Positions 1 through 8,607 of a DNA stretch of 44,139 bases are shown in pieces. This DNA is from CAYRVF01 sp964427535. GTDB lineage: Bacteria > Chloroflexota > Ktedonobacteria > Ktedonobacterales > JADMIN01. A program made the translations under genes and the position numbers. Where the stretch lies: contig CAYRVF010000027.1 in assembly GCA_964427535.1 (NCBI GenBank), positions 1 to 44,139 of the forward strand, given 5' to 3'. Position 1 is the first letter of the stretch, and each line of letters opens with the position of its first letter. The notes beneath the pieces are model-generated. The model had not been told where the DNA came from. It saw only the letters and a program-made list of their open reading frames with translations, and searched no databases.

Positions 1-2
1 TC

Positions 3-461
3 GACATCGCCAAGGCCCGCTACGGCAAGGTCATCATCATGGCCGACGCCGACGTGGACGGCAGCCACATCCGCACGCTGTTGCTGACGTTCTTCTTCCG
101 CCACATGGAATCGCTCATCACCGGTGGGCACCTCTACATTGCGCAGCCGCCGCTGTATCGCATCCAGGTCGGCAAGAACCGCTCGTATGTCTACAGCGAT
201 CAGGAGCTCAACGACTTCCTGGAGCGGCTCGGCCCGGGCAAGAACGCGTCGGTGAACCGCTACAAGGGCCTTGGCGAGATGGACCCCGAGGAGCTGTGGG
301 AAACCACGATGAACCCCGCGACGCGCACCGTCCTGCAGGTCACCGTCGAGGATGCCATCAAGGCCGACGAGACCTTCTCGATGCTCATGGGCGACGACGT
401 GCTGCCGCGCAAGCGCTTCATCGAGTCGCACGCCAAGAGCGTCAAGAACCTCGACGTCTAA
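3..461 (+). CDS. gyrB: DNA gyrase subunit B, C-terminal part (5' truncated by window)
   Basis: Type II topoisomerase ATPase subunit, which with GyrA introduces negative supercoils. Only the last 152 codons are present; the reading frame is open from base 3 at the window edge. The visible part begins inside the TOPRIM domain: the acidic motif DADVDGSHIRTL carries the Mg2+-binding Asp residues. It continues into the conserved GyrB tail, with the NRYKGLGEMDPEELWETTM block and the ending around LPRKRFIESHA. The LWETTMNP wording favours GyrB over ParE, but the two cannot be separated with complete certainty from the tail alone. A strong hairpin follows the TAA stop, so this is the end of its transcript. 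Confidence 0.95.
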   Translation, partial: DIAKARYGKVIIMADADVDGSHIRTLLLTFFFRHMESLITGGHLYIAQPPLYRIQVGKNRSYVYSDQELNDFLERLGPGKNASVNRYKGLGEMDPEELWETTMNPATRTVLQVTVEDAIKADETFSMLMGDDVLPRKRFIESHAKSVKNLDV

Positions 462-483
462 CCGAAAACGGCCCTCTTACGAC

Positions 484-519
484 CGAAAGCCTCTTCCACA
501 CACGTGGAGGAGGCTTTCG
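484..519 (+). terminator. Hairpin terminator after gyrB
   Basis: A 16-bp inverted repeat (484-499 against 504-519) closes a 4-base loop. There is one G:U pair and no mismatch. It starts 22 bases after the gyrB stop and is followed by a short T-containing stretch (CGTTTCTCC). The stem is strong but the T-run is weak. No gene starts immediately downstream on this strand, which fits a transcription end. Confidence 0.8.
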
Positions 520-594
520 CGTTTCTCCTGGTTCGTCGACACCAAAACCGACTTCATAGTGGCCGCGCGTCCAGTTGGCCTGTATGCCTCCCAC

Positions 595-1434
595 CTACGG
601 CCAGCCATCGCCAGGTGCGGGTACCTCCACCATGACAATCTGACCTGTAGGTGCGCGCGTCCCGGGCGCGGGCATAGGGAACTCTGCCGCCATGATGAAG
701 AGTGTGCGCCGGTCGGTGCCACCGAGCGCGCAGGCGAAGCAGCCGCGGTCCAGCGTAATAGTCTGCAGCGTCTCACCGCCTTCGCGCACGCGTACGCAGC
801 GCCTAGCCGGAACGTCGGCATACCACACGGCTCTCTCGGCGTCGAGGCAGATGCCGTCGGGATGGGCGCCGTCGAGGGGGGCCCACACGCGCTGATGCGA
901 CAGACTCCCATCCGCGGCGATGTCGAAGGCGGTGAGCCGCGCCCCGTAGGACTCGGCGACAATCAACGTCGCGTTGTCGGGCGTCACGGCCATGCCGTTG
1001 GGGAAGGAGAGGCCCTCGGCGACCTGTCGAACGGCTCCATCAGGAGTGACCAGCGCAATGATGCCGGCGGGGGCGAATTCGCCCGCCGGAAACTCGAACC
1101 CGATGTTGTCGACGTAGGCGTTCCCCCGACCGTCCACGACTAGGTCATTCCAGGGCTGGCGCGAGAGGCTCGTGAGGTCGTCATGCGTGACCAGCGACCC
1201 GTCCGGCTCCCGGCGCAGAAGAAGCCCATCGCGCATCGAAACGATCAGCAGGCGTCCATCGGGCAGGAAGCCGAGGCCCAGGCTCGGGACGCGGGCGACG
1301 ACCTCGGACGTCCCCGCGAGATCAACGGCCAGCACCTGGCCCGCACCCATGTCGGTACACCACAACCGGTTGTCGTGCCAGCGTGGCGCCTCACCCATCA
1401 CGAGGCCGCTCAGCAGGATGCGTGGCTCAGGCAT
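595..1434 (-). CDS. SMP-30/gluconolactonase/LRE family protein
   Basis: Six-bladed beta-propeller of the senescence marker protein-30 family, whose members are metal-dependent lactonases or related hydrolases. The 279-residue length is usual. The N-terminal GEAPRWHDNRLWCTDM block holds the metal-ligand Glu (residue 15). Downstream are QPWNDLVVDGRGNAYVDN, a SFPNGMAVTPD block and HPDGICLDAE, which supply the Asn and Asp ligands of the family. I chose the ATG at 1434 because GGGAG lies just upstream and homology starts there; the frame stays open to 1620 but that extension is not protein-like. No signal peptide is seen, so it is probably cytoplasmic. The substrate (a sugar lactone or other ester) cannot be read from sequence. 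Confidence 0.85.
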   Translation of the reverse strand: MPEPRILLSGLVMGEAPRWHDNRLWCTDMGAGQVLAVDLAGTSEVVARVPSLGLGFLPDGRLLIVSMRDGLLLRREPDGSLVTHDDLTSLSRQPWNDLVVDGRGNAYVDNIGFEFPAGEFAPAGIIALVTPDGAVRQVAEGLSFPNGMAVTPDNATLIVAESYGARLTAFDIAADGSLSHQRVWAPLDGAHPDGICLDAERAVWYADVPARRCVRVREGGETLQTITLDRGCFACALGGTDRRTLFIMAAEFPMPAPGTRAPTGQIVMVEVPAPGDGWP

Positions 1435-1644
1435 CGGCAACTCCCTGTCTTGGCCGCGTTGGCCCGGTCGCGAACTCACACGACTTTCTGTGCATTCCCA
1501 CACCCCAGGGCGACTCCTGTCAACACCCATCAGATTGGACCACGAGCGCGTCGACCAGCCAGGCGAGCAAAGCAGGCGCCGTGTCACACGAGATTCCCCG
1601 ACGCGAGCGCAGTCCGTCAAGGATGCCCTCCGCCACGAACGCCT

Positions 1645-1691
1645 GCCACACGACCCCTTCCCTCTAGGAGACAGGGGACGGGGGTTAGGTC
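1645..1691. repeat. G/C-rich palindromic intergenic repeat, copy 1
   Basis: First of three related 46-48-base elements in this window (others at 12683-12730 and 21898-21943). All run in the same orientation: GCC(A/G)CA, then CCCCTTCCCTC or similar, a complementary GGG-rich arm, and a GGGGG-T-(T)(A/G)GG-GTC right end. This copy is the most decayed; its arms CCCCT/AGGGG remain. It ends four bases before the stop codon of the minus-strand membrane protein gene. Confidence 0.6.
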
Positions 1692-1694
1692 AGA

Positions 1695-2993
1695 CTACCG
1701 CCCCAGCAGTACCAATAGGGGTGAGAACGCGCTGACCGAGAGGATGCCCGCGTACGCGCCGCGCAGACTACGGAGGCGTATCTGCGCCGCCAGCACAACC
1801 GCCAGCACAATCGCGGGCGCGGACAACCTGGTCGGCGCCCAGTAGTCGGCCCAGTTGAACCAGTAGGTCAGGCTCAGCAGCAGACACGAGACGAGCACGA
1901 ACAACGGCACCGGATCGTCGAGCAGGACGCGCGGGCCATGCCGCCAGATGACGGCCAGCGCGATCGCGCAGGCCAGCAACATCGGCACGACAACGAACAT
2001 CAGAATCAGCGTGAAATCGTGGAGCGTCGCGCGGTGCGACCAGAGCCCAGCGAACGGTACCGCAACCAACTGCGCCGCCTGCGAATCGCCTTGAATGAGC
2101 GCCCACGGACCGTAGAGCACCTTCAGCACAAGCTGCCAGGCAAGGAATGGTCCGAGCGCGAGCGCCGCGCAGCCCGCTAGCAGACCCCAGCGCCGCTGCG
2201 CGAGAACGGGTAGCGCCAGCAGCGGCACCTCGAAGATCAGCGACTCGCGTGTCAGCAGCGCCGCCGCGACCGCCAGCGACGCCCACAGGTAGTGCCGCCT
2301 ACGCAGCAGCAACACCGCCAGCACCACCCACATCACGCTGAAGGGGTCGGCCAGGTCACGCAGGAAGCCGAGCACTTCTCCCGCAAAGAGCCCGGCCGCC
2401 GCTCCGAGCCAGCGCGACGCCCCCGCGTCGACGCACATCTGCCCCACGAGCACAACGGTAAGCAAGATGGCGAGGAAGTTGACCAGAAGCAGCGTGTACG
2501 GCAGCAGATGCGCGTGACCAAGGGCGAGCACACGTGCGGTCATCGGATAGAGGATGCGCTGCCAGCGGAACTCGGGCTGATAGGTCGGGCAGGTCGTCGG
2601 GTCATGCGGACATGTCACGATGATGCTCGGCCGGTACGCGACGAAGTAGTAGAACTGACCGTCATAGCCGGTATCGTTGCCGATCTCGATATTCTGGATG
2701 CCAAGCTGCTTCGCCGAGACGCGATTGATCTCAGCAAATCCCGCGACTCCCGGCCCCTGACCAAAGCCCTGAGCGGAGTAGTGGACGCGCGCCATCACGA
2801 TCAGCGTCGCCGCGACGATCAGTGGAGGACCAAACCACGCGCCATAGCGTCCCACCAGCACCGCGATATGGGCAAGCGGCGGCCAGTGCAGCGCTACACT
2901 CCGCATCTGCCGTGCGCCCCAGCTCTCGGAGGCGGGGGTGGCGAGACTGGGAGAGTCGAGCGGTTCCGGCACCCGTGGAGACTGTACGCGCAT
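1695..2993 (-). CDS. Polytopic membrane protein, GT-C glycosyltransferase-like
   Basis: A 432-residue integral membrane protein with roughly ten hydrophobic helices. After a cytoplasmic N-terminus (1-45) and the first helix comes a long extracytoplasmic loop with GNDTGYDGQFYYFVAYRP and several cysteines. The G-Y-D-G-Q-F-Y-Y motif resembles the acidic loop motif of GT-C-fold, lipid-linked-sugar-dependent glycosyltransferases and related surface glycopolymer proteins. The ATG at 2993 has GAGGGG eight bases upstream. It lies just downstream of a GT2 gene on the same strand, which suggests the two work together on cell-surface glycosylation: the GT2 making a polyprenyl-phosphate sugar and this protein using it. 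That role is inference; the exact family is not certain. Confidence 0.65.
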   Translation of the reverse strand: MRVQSPRVPEPLDSPSLATPASESWGARQMRSVALHWPPLAHIAVLVGRYGAWFGPPLIVAATLIVMARVHYSAQGFGQGPGVAGFAEINRVSAKQLGIQNIEIGNDTGYDGQFYYFVAYRPSIIVTCPHDPTTCPTYQPEFRWQRILYPMTARVLALGHAHLLPYTLLLVNFLAILLTVVLVGQMCVDAGASRWLGAAAGLFAGEVLGFLRDLADPFSVMWVVLAVLLLRRRHYLWASLAVAAALLTRESLIFEVPLLALPVLAQRRWGLLAGCAALALGPFLAWQLVLKVLYGPWALIQGDSQAAQLVAVPFAGLWSHRATLHDFTLILMFVVVPMLLACAIALAVIWRHGPRVLLDDPVPLFVLVSCLLLSLTYWFNWADYWAPTRLSAPAIVLAVVLAAQIRLRSLRGAYAGILSVSAFSPLLVLLGR

Positions 2994-3020
2994 ACACTTG
3001 GCCCCTCATGAGATACTGCC

Positions 3021-3068
3021 GATGATGGACCCATTCCAGCCACCGGGTCTGGGCTTGGCTCCATCATC
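3021..3068 (-). terminator. Long-arm hairpin between GT2 and GT-C-like genes
   Basis: GATGATGGA (3021-3029) pairs perfectly with TCCATCATC (3060-3068), and partial C/G-rich complementarity lies inside the loop. It lies 13 bases after the minus-strand GT2 stop and upstream of the GT-C-like gene. There is no T-run on either side, so it may be a partial terminator or an mRNA processing or stability element. Confidence 0.4.
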
Positions 3069-3081
3069 GCGGGCGGCGACC

Positions 3082-3912
3082 TCAGGCGGGTCTGCGCCGG
3101 TTTCTGGGTACACGTGTGAACAAGTGGGCACGCGTGAAATCGGGCACTGGCACCTGGCGGGCGTACCGGCCGTGTAGGCCATTCCAGCGAATACGCGCGA
3201 TGTCTCCCAGCATCGTCAGCGTGCTGCGCGCGGGCGAGACGCGGCTGCCTGGCACGTAGTACCAGGGTATGGGCACCTCGCGCACCGTATATCCACGTAG
3301 CCGTGCGATGTAGAGCCACTCGACGTCGAAGCCCCAGCCGTTCACCGTCTGATAGCGCGACACATCCAGCGCAACCTCTCGCCGCATGCGCTTGAAACCA
3401 CATTGTGTATCTTCGACACCGGGAACGAGCACCAGTTGCACGAGCCGGTTGAACGCGCGGCCCATCAGGTGCCGGTACCCCGGCTCTTTGACACGCAGCG
3501 CGCCGCTGGCCTCGCGAGAGCCGATGGCAAGATCGATTGCACGCACGTCCTCCGTCTCAAAACGATCGAAGTGCTCTATCGGCATCGAGAGGTCAGCATC
3601 GGCAATCGCGATAGCCACCCCATGCGACGCGAGAATCCCCGCGCGGACCGCGGCACCCTTGCCGCGGTGTCTGCCGGAGAGAAGCCGGAGCTCGGGCCAG
3701 TCGCGAGCGCACCGTGCCACCACCTCGCTTGTCATGTCGGTGCTGCCATCGTCGACGACGATCACCTCATATCCATAGGGCTTCGCGTCGAGGTACGCGC
3801 GCACGCGAGTCAGGCTCTCGAGCAGCCTGCGCTCTTCGTTGTACGCCGGAATCACCAGCGAAAGCTCCACAGCGCGGCCTGTCCGTGCCAGCATGCTCGT
3901 CGTCACGTCCAC
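3082..3912 (-). CDS. Family 2 glycosyltransferase (dolichyl/polyprenyl-phosphate sugar synthase type)
   Basis: Transfers a sugar from a nucleotide donor to a lipid phosphate or similar acceptor. The GT-A fold is evident: ELSLVIPAYNEERRL near residues 16-30, the nucleotide-binding VVDDGSTD at 52-59, and the metal-binding DADLS at 105-109. The later blocks VEDTQCGFK and GWGFDVEWLYIARLRGY are typical of the dolichyl-phosphate beta-glucosyltransferase (ALG5/DPM1-like) branch. No C-terminal membrane helices are present, so it acts at the cytoplasmic face. I chose the GTG at 3912 because AAGAAGGGA lies nine bases upstream; the frame is open to 3960 and other GTG/ATG starts at 3906 and 3894 are possible. 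It probably supplies lipid-linked sugar to the membrane proteins on either side. Confidence 0.88.
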   Translation of the reverse strand: MDVTTSMLARTGRAVELSLVIPAYNEERRLLESLTRVRAYLDAKPYGYEVIVVDDGSTDMTSEVVARCARDWPELRLLSGRHRGKGAAVRAGILASHGVAIAIADADLSMPIEHFDRFETEDVRAIDLAIGSREASGALRVKEPGYRHLMGRAFNRLVQLVLVPGVEDTQCGFKRMRREVALDVSRYQTVNGWGFDVEWLYIARLRGYTVREVPIPWYYVPGSRVSPARSTLTMLGDIARIRWNGLHGRYARQVPVPDFTRAHLFTRVPRNRRRPA

Positions 3913-4089
3913 AACGCCGATTCCCTTCTTCCACAGATGAGCCCTATTTGCCCCTCGCACGTGAGCCGCCTGATTCTCACTGCCGCCCGCCTGCGCGGGT
4001 CGCTGGCCTGTTCCGTGCTACACCGCCAGTTTCGAGCCTGGCGATGCGTCCACGGCTAAGGCAGATGCGGCGAATCACGAGGTCCGCGA

Positions 4090-6918
4090 GTGAGGCGAGC
4101 GCAGTCCAATCGAATACGACCTGCCGGAGACGGCGTTCCAGCCGAGCGGAGGGCCAGAGAAAGCGTGCCCGCACCGCTCCCTTCAGCGGATAGCGTGCCA
4201 CCTGGCGGCGAGCCTTCGCGCGCCACGATCCCGGCGAACGCAGCCATCGCGCCCAGCCCTGCGACAGAGCAACCGGGCGATGGGGGGCGAGTCGTACGCC
4301 CTTCCCGCGTTCCACGCACGGTGCTTGTCGCCGTCTGCGTTGTCGGGCTGCTGTTGCTCGCGGTGATAGCGAACTGGCTCGCGGCGAATCCACTCATACG
4401 TGCCCAAGCACACACGCTCGCCGCGGGCGTGCTGCAACACACCATTCCCAACCCCAGGACGGCGCCACATAAGTCGCTTCTGCTCGCTTCGCATACAGCG
4501 GTGTCTGACGCCCAGTCGCCGAGCCTGGGGCAGCAGTTTACGCTCGCCGGATGGCCCGACGTCGCGCTCCTCGGAGTGTGGCTGCTGACGGTCGAGATTC
4601 TCGGGCTGATCACGTTCCCGCTGACGCACACGGTCTTCCCCGGCCTGCACGACCGTGGCTGGGGAGTTAGCAGGCTGCTGGGGATGCTGTTGCTGGGCTA
4701 TCTGGTCTGGCTCCCTGCCAGCCTGGCACTGCTCCCTTTCGCTCGGTGGACGGTAGACCTCGCGGTTGTCGTCCTGGCGCTGGCGGGACTGGCGGCAGGC
4801 TGGCTCTGCCGCACGACACTGCTGACCTTCTGGCGCACCCGCTGGAAGACGCTGCTCGGCAGCGAGATCGTGTTTCTCGCCGCCACCCTTTTTCTCACCT
4901 GGATTCGCGCGCAGGACCCGAGCCTGTTCTACTTCTCCTTCACGGGCGAGAAGCCGTTCGACCTGAAGATGATCGACGGCATACTGCGCAGCCGCACGCT
5001 GCCGCCACTGGAACCGTGGTTCAGCGGGGGCTACATCAACTATTACTACTACGGGCAATTTCTCGTCGCAACGCTCATCAAGCTCACTGGTGCGCCGTCG
5101 CCCATCGCGTATAACCTCGCGCTCGCCACGCTCTACGGCGCAACCTTCGCGGGCGCCTACGCCATCGTCTCCAGTCTCACCCGGCGCTGGTGGGGTGGGC
5201 TCGCCGGTGGTTTCGCACTGCTGCTATTGGGGAACCTGCAGGGTTTTCAACAGGCGCTCGCCCAGATCCAAGCGGCGCTCGCCCATCGCACATCCCCGGC
5301 CTTCGACTACGTCGCCAGCACGAAGGTCGTCCCCCTCACGGATAACGAGTTCCCCTATTGGAGCTACCTGTTCGGCGACCTGCACTCGCACGTATTCGGC
5401 CTCGCGCTCGCGGTCCTCATCCTCGCCTGCTGCGCCTCCTTTCTGATGTGCGGCGCAGCGGAACACAGGACGTGGTGGCGCAACGTGCCCACGCTCGGCG
5501 CGCTCGCGCTGGCCATCGGCACCGAGTGGATCACCAACACCTGGGACCTACCGACCTATGCGCTGCTGGTCACGGTCGTCGTGGCGCTCTCGCTCTTTTC
5601 CGCTAGGTCTCCTTCGGTCCAGCAGGGGTGGCGTGCGGCGCGATACGCGCTGACATGGCGGCGAGTCTGTGGGTACGTCCTTGTGCTCGCCGGTATCTTC
5701 GCAACCGCCTACGTGCTCTTCCTGCCGTTTCACCAGGGCTATCAGAACTTCATTCCGGGCGGTGCGGACCTCGTCTCCGCCGCGCCGCGCACGACCAACG
5801 ACGAGTTTGTGATCCTCTTCGGCGCCGCGATGTTCGTTCTCGTCAGCTACTTCGCCGCCGGCATCTACGACCGGCTCCATCAGCACCTCGCAGGTGAGCC
5901 CGCATGGGAGGCGATTCCGCCCCTGGTGCGCGCGCTGGGCGTGGCGGCAGGCTGGGGCGCGCTGCTCGTCGCCGGATACCGAGCGGGATTCCTGCATCTG
6001 ATGGTCGGGCTGTTCGTCGTAGGCGTCGTACTCGCGCTCAACCCGCGCCACACGCCGCTCGCCCTCTTCACGTACCTGCTCTTCCTGCTGGGCTTGCTGG
6101 TCGCGATCGTGGTCCAGGTGCTCTACATCCGCGACTTCTCGGCGGGCGCCCCGCTCGAACGGTTCAATACCGTCTTCAAGTTCTATCTGCAGGTGTGGTC
6201 GTGCCTGTCGCTGGGCGCCGCGCTGGCATTCGTGCAGCTCACCGTGCGTCTAAAGGGATGGCAGATGCAGCCGCTGGCAGCCCGATCGGTGATCCTCGTC
6301 GCGCGAGTCGTCTGGCTGGGCGCGCTCGCGCTCTTGGTGCTCGGCTCCAGCGTGTTCCTCGTCGAGGGCACCGCCGCCCGGCTCCATGACCCCCAGGTGT
6401 GGGCCGCCGCCGAGCCGCCGCCCGGTGGAGTGCAACCGGCGGGACTCTCGCTCGATGGTATGGCATACATGCGCGGCTGGTATCCCAGTGATTACGCCGC
6501 TATCACCTGGATGAACGATCACATCAGCGGCGCGCCGACCATCGTGGAGGCGACGTCGTTTCATCCTTACACGTACTTCGCGCGGGTCTCGACGTACACT
6601 GGCTTGCCGACTGTAGTAGGCTGGGCGAGCCACATGACGCAGGAGCGTTATCCCGATCAGGTGCTGGCGCGGCTGGCCGACGTGCAACACTTCTGGAGCA
6701 CCAGCGACTCTGCGAGCGCCCGTGCATTCCTGCGGCGCTATGACGTCCGCTACGTCTATCTGGGCACGCAGGAGCGGACGTGCTATACGTCGGACGCGAA
6801 CGGGACGTGCCAGCCGCTATCACCGCGCGCGCAGGCCAAATTCGAGGCGCTCGTGCGGATGGGCGTGCTACGGCCCGTCTACCACAACGCCCAGGTCGTG
6901 ATCTACGCGGTGGCGTAG
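4090..6918 (+). CDS. DUF2298 (Chlor_Arch_YYY) polytopic membrane protein
   Basis: A 942-residue protein with a Pro/Ala-rich cytoplasmic N-terminus (about 1-75), then about 15-17 membrane helices and a soluble C-terminal domain of about 130 residues. The diagnostic family motif is the Tyr-rich stretch YINYYYYGQ at residues 315-323, preceded by EPWFSGG, with GDLHSHV and GTEWITNTWDLPTY further on. This family is known mainly from Chloroflexota and archaea and is thought to act as a membrane glycosyltransferase-like protein; the biochemical role is not established. The GTG at 4090 has ACGAGG a few bases upstream. It is divergent from the GT2 gene, which supports a shared envelope-glycan role. It is the best single marker of the organism's phylum in this window. 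Confidence 0.88.
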   Translation: MRRAQSNRIRPAGDGVPAERRARESVPAPLPSADSVPPGGEPSRATIPANAAIAPSPATEQPGDGGRVVRPSRVPRTVLVAVCVVGLLLLAVIANWLAANPLIRAQAHTLAAGVLQHTIPNPRTAPHKSLLLASHTAVSDAQSPSLGQQFTLAGWPDVALLGVWLLTVEILGLITFPLTHTVFPGLHDRGWGVSRLLGMLLLGYLVWLPASLALLPFARWTVDLAVVVLALAGLAAGWLCRTTLLTFWRTRWKTLLGSEIVFLAATLFLTWIRAQDPSLFYFSFTGEKPFDLKMIDGILRSRTLPPLEPWFSGGYINYYYYGQFLVATLIKLTGAPSPIAYNLALATLYGATFAGAYAIVSSLTRRWWGGLAGGFALLLLGNLQGFQQALAQIQAALAHRTSPAFDYVASTKVVPLTDNEFPYWSYLFGDLHSHVFGLALAVLILACCASFLMCGAAEHRTWWRNVPTLGALALAIGTEWITNTWDLPTYALLVTVVVALSLFSARSPSVQQGWRAARYALTWRRVCGYVLVLAGIFATAYVLFLPFHQGYQNFIPGGADLVSAAPRTTNDEFVILFGAAMFVLVSYFAAGIYDRLHQHLAGEPAWEAIPPLVRALGVAAGWGALLVAGYRAGFLHLMVGLFVVGVVLALNPRHTPLALFTYLLFLLGLLVAIVVQVLYIRDFSAGAPLERFNTVFKFYLQVWSCLSLGAALAFVQLTVRLKGWQMQPLAARSVILVARVVWLGALALLVLGSSVFLVEGTAARLHDPQVWAAAEPPPGGVQPAGLSLDGMAYMRGWYPSDYAAITWMNDHISGAPTIVEATSFHPYTYFARVSTYTGLPTVVGWASHMTQERYPDQVLARLADVQHFWSTSDSASARAFLRRYDVRYVYLGTQERTCYTSDANGTCQPLSPRAQAKFEALVRMGVLRPVYHNAQVVIYAVA

Positions 6919-6970
6919 AATGTCGATGACGGGGGGATGCGACACGCGAGCGACCGAAAAGGAGACCAAC

Positions 6971-7348
6971 ATGGACCGCGCCGCTGTGCAGCGCTGGCTC
7001 GACGCCTACATTCATGCATGGACCACATACGATACCGCCGAGATTCGCAAGCTTTTCTCCAAAGACGCGGCCTGCTACTACCATCCCTTCGGCGAGCCAA
7101 TCCGCGGCCGCGACGCCATCGTTGCCTCATGGCTCAGCCCCGACCGACGCGAGATGCCTGGCACCTATGCGGCGGAACACGAGCCAATCGCCATCGACGG
7201 CGACGTGATCGTGACCCACGGCCGCAGCCACTACTACGAGCCGAACGGCAAGACGCTCAGAACTGAGTTCGACAACATCTTCGTGCTGCGCTTCGACGAG
7301 GATGGCCGCTGCATAGAGTTCCGTGAGTGGTTCGTCGAGCACAACTAG
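6971..7348 (+). CDS. SnoaL-like / NTF2-fold protein
   Basis: A 125-residue protein of the nuclear transport factor 2-like superfamily, a cone-shaped alpha+beta barrel used by many small enzymes and ligand-binding proteins. The pattern is typical: an N-terminal helical DAYIHAWTTYDTAEIRKLF segment, then FGEPIRGRDAIVASW, a central sheet around DGDVIVTHGRSHYYE, and the terminal FDEDGRCIEFREWFV strand. The start is the ATG at 6971, preceded by an excellent AAAAGGAGA ribosome site; the upstream codons in this frame from 6920 are not coding. It follows the DUF2298 stop by 52 bases and may be cotranscribed. The substrate is unknown; it could be an isomerase, dehydratase or non-enzymatic protein. Confidence 0.8.
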   Translation: MDRAAVQRWLDAYIHAWTTYDTAEIRKLFSKDAACYYHPFGEPIRGRDAIVASWLSPDRREMPGTYAAEHEPIAIDGDVIVTHGRSHYYEPNGKTLRTEFDNIFVLRFDEDGRCIEFREWFVEHN

Positions 7349-7382
7349 CCGGGCGAGCCGCTTGCCACGGCATGCCGTCGCC

Positions 7383-8162
7383 CTACTCGCCCTCCTGGTT
7401 GTGCGAGACAGTCGAGCCATTCGGCCAGGACGGATGTGTCCTGCGCGCGACCGGCCGCGCGGGCAGCCGCCGCATCAACGGTGCGACGAACACCGCGCCA
7501 AGCAGAAGCACGCCGATACCGATCTTGCCGTAGAGGAAGCCCAGAAACGCCGCCGAGAGCAGCGCCCAGCCCAGCGCGACCAATCCAACCGCCATCACGA
7601 AGCTCGCCCGGCCTGGCTGCCCGGAAATCGGCATGCGTGTCCACCGGGCAGCGGGGAGCGGAACGACACGGAACCCCACGAGCAAACTGAGCAGCGCCAA
7701 CAGCGCGCCGGCAATCGTCACCGTCACCGTGCCGTCGAGGAGCGCGGCTTGCGAAGGCATGGCGAAGCTCGCGATGGCATAGCCCACGAGGCAGGCCAGC
7801 ATGAGCACACCCACGGCGAGCAACATGGCACGATTGCGCCAGTCCGCCGGGCGCTCCACTAGCGGCGCCATACCCGACTTCGTCAGCGGATGCCGTGGGT
7901 CGCCTGAACGCGGTATGGCCGTCGAGGGGACATGCGCCAGGAGTGCGGCGCCGCCCGTGACAGCCACGCATCCGACCAGCGGCACGAGCAGCGCCATCCA
8001 GCGCGGCAGACTCCAAAGATCGACGGGCAGCGCCAACAGCAGCGGTAATATGAGCACGCACAGAATGCCCAGACAACCCAGCAGCGTCCCGCGCGTAACA
8101 CGGTTGGACAGCGGTGCCTCACCGCCGGAGGCGTCTGTCTCGAAGCCGAACTTGTCGTTCAT
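7383..8162 (-). CDS. Polytopic membrane protein of unknown function
   Basis: A 259-residue protein with about six hydrophobic segments: two in residues 27-77, two around 110-165, and two around 185-230. The first pair and the second pair are separated by a cytoplasmic-looking loop containing RSGDPRHPLTKSGM. The C-terminus is basic and polar. I do not recognise a family; the layout is reminiscent of small DUF1648/SdpI-like membrane proteins but no diagnostic motif is seen. Its ATG overlaps the TGA of the upstream HNH gene by four bases (ATGA), so translation is coupled and it is the last gene of the operon that begins with the HD-domain gene. A role linked to the HNH nuclease or nucleotide enzymes is possible but unproven. 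Confidence 0.7.
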   Translation of the reverse strand: MNDKFGFETDASGGEAPLSNRVTRGTLLGCLGILCVLILPLLLALPVDLWSLPRWMALLVPLVGCVAVTGGAALLAHVPSTAIPRSGDPRHPLTKSGMAPLVERPADWRNRAMLLAVGVLMLACLVGYAIASFAMPSQAALLDGTVTVTIAGALLALLSLLVGFRVVPLPAARWTRMPISGQPGRASFVMAVGLVALGWALLSAAFLGFLYGKIGIGVLLLGAVFVAPLMRRLPARPVARRTHPSWPNGSTVSHNQEGE

Positions 8163-8533
8163 TCGATGCCTACGCCTTCCGTCTGGGGAACGTCGCGCCA
8201 GCGGCGCAGTCGCTCCGTGCGCAGACGCTCCACCAGTGCTGTATACCGCTCAGGGTCTCTACGGTGCCCGCGCGCATCCCAGCGCCGCCCCTTCTCCCCA
8301 TTGCAGCGCGAATGCGTGATGCCGAGATTGCGCAGATCGTTCGAGCCACCCAGGCCACGAGGGAAGATATGCTCGATGTTCGCGCCCTCGCCCGTCGCCG
8401 CATCGAACCGCAGTGGCCCATTACAGATCAGACACTTTCCCACCCAGGTCGTGCCCTGCCGGGTAAAGGTCGCGTCGGTCTCCGCGATGCGATTCATCTG
8501 ATCGGCATTCGACACGCGACCCATCCCTCCCAT
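8159..8533 (-). CDS. HNH endonuclease family protein
   Basis: A 124-residue protein with a beta-beta-alpha-metal nuclease motif. CLIC (Cys34, Cys37) and the later HSRCN (Cys77) fit a zinc-stabilised HNH fold. The catalytic core runs from IEHIFPRG (His55) through GGSNDLRNLG (Asn69) to THSRCNGEKG (His74). These are the residues that bind metal and activate water for DNA cleavage in the family. There is no fused DNA-recognition or helicase domain; the rest is a basic C-terminal helix. It lies 74 bases after the TS-like gene and overlaps the membrane protein gene by four bases. Stand-alone HNH proteins of this size occur widely as host or mobile nucleases, so function cannot be set from sequence alone. 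Two further possible starts lie within the first seven codons. Confidence 0.82.
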   Translation of the reverse strand: MGGMGRVSNADQMNRIAETDATFTRQGTTWVGKCLICNGPLRFDAATGEGANIEHIFPRGLGGSNDLRNLGITHSRCNGEKGRRWDARGHRRDPERYTALVERLRTERLRRWRDVPQTEGVGIE

Positions 8534-8607
8534 TCGGGGTTCGCTCTCCCTTCGCGCCTACTAAGCATAGCCTAAACATCGGCGCACGGCCAGGGCACGC
8601 GAGCGCT

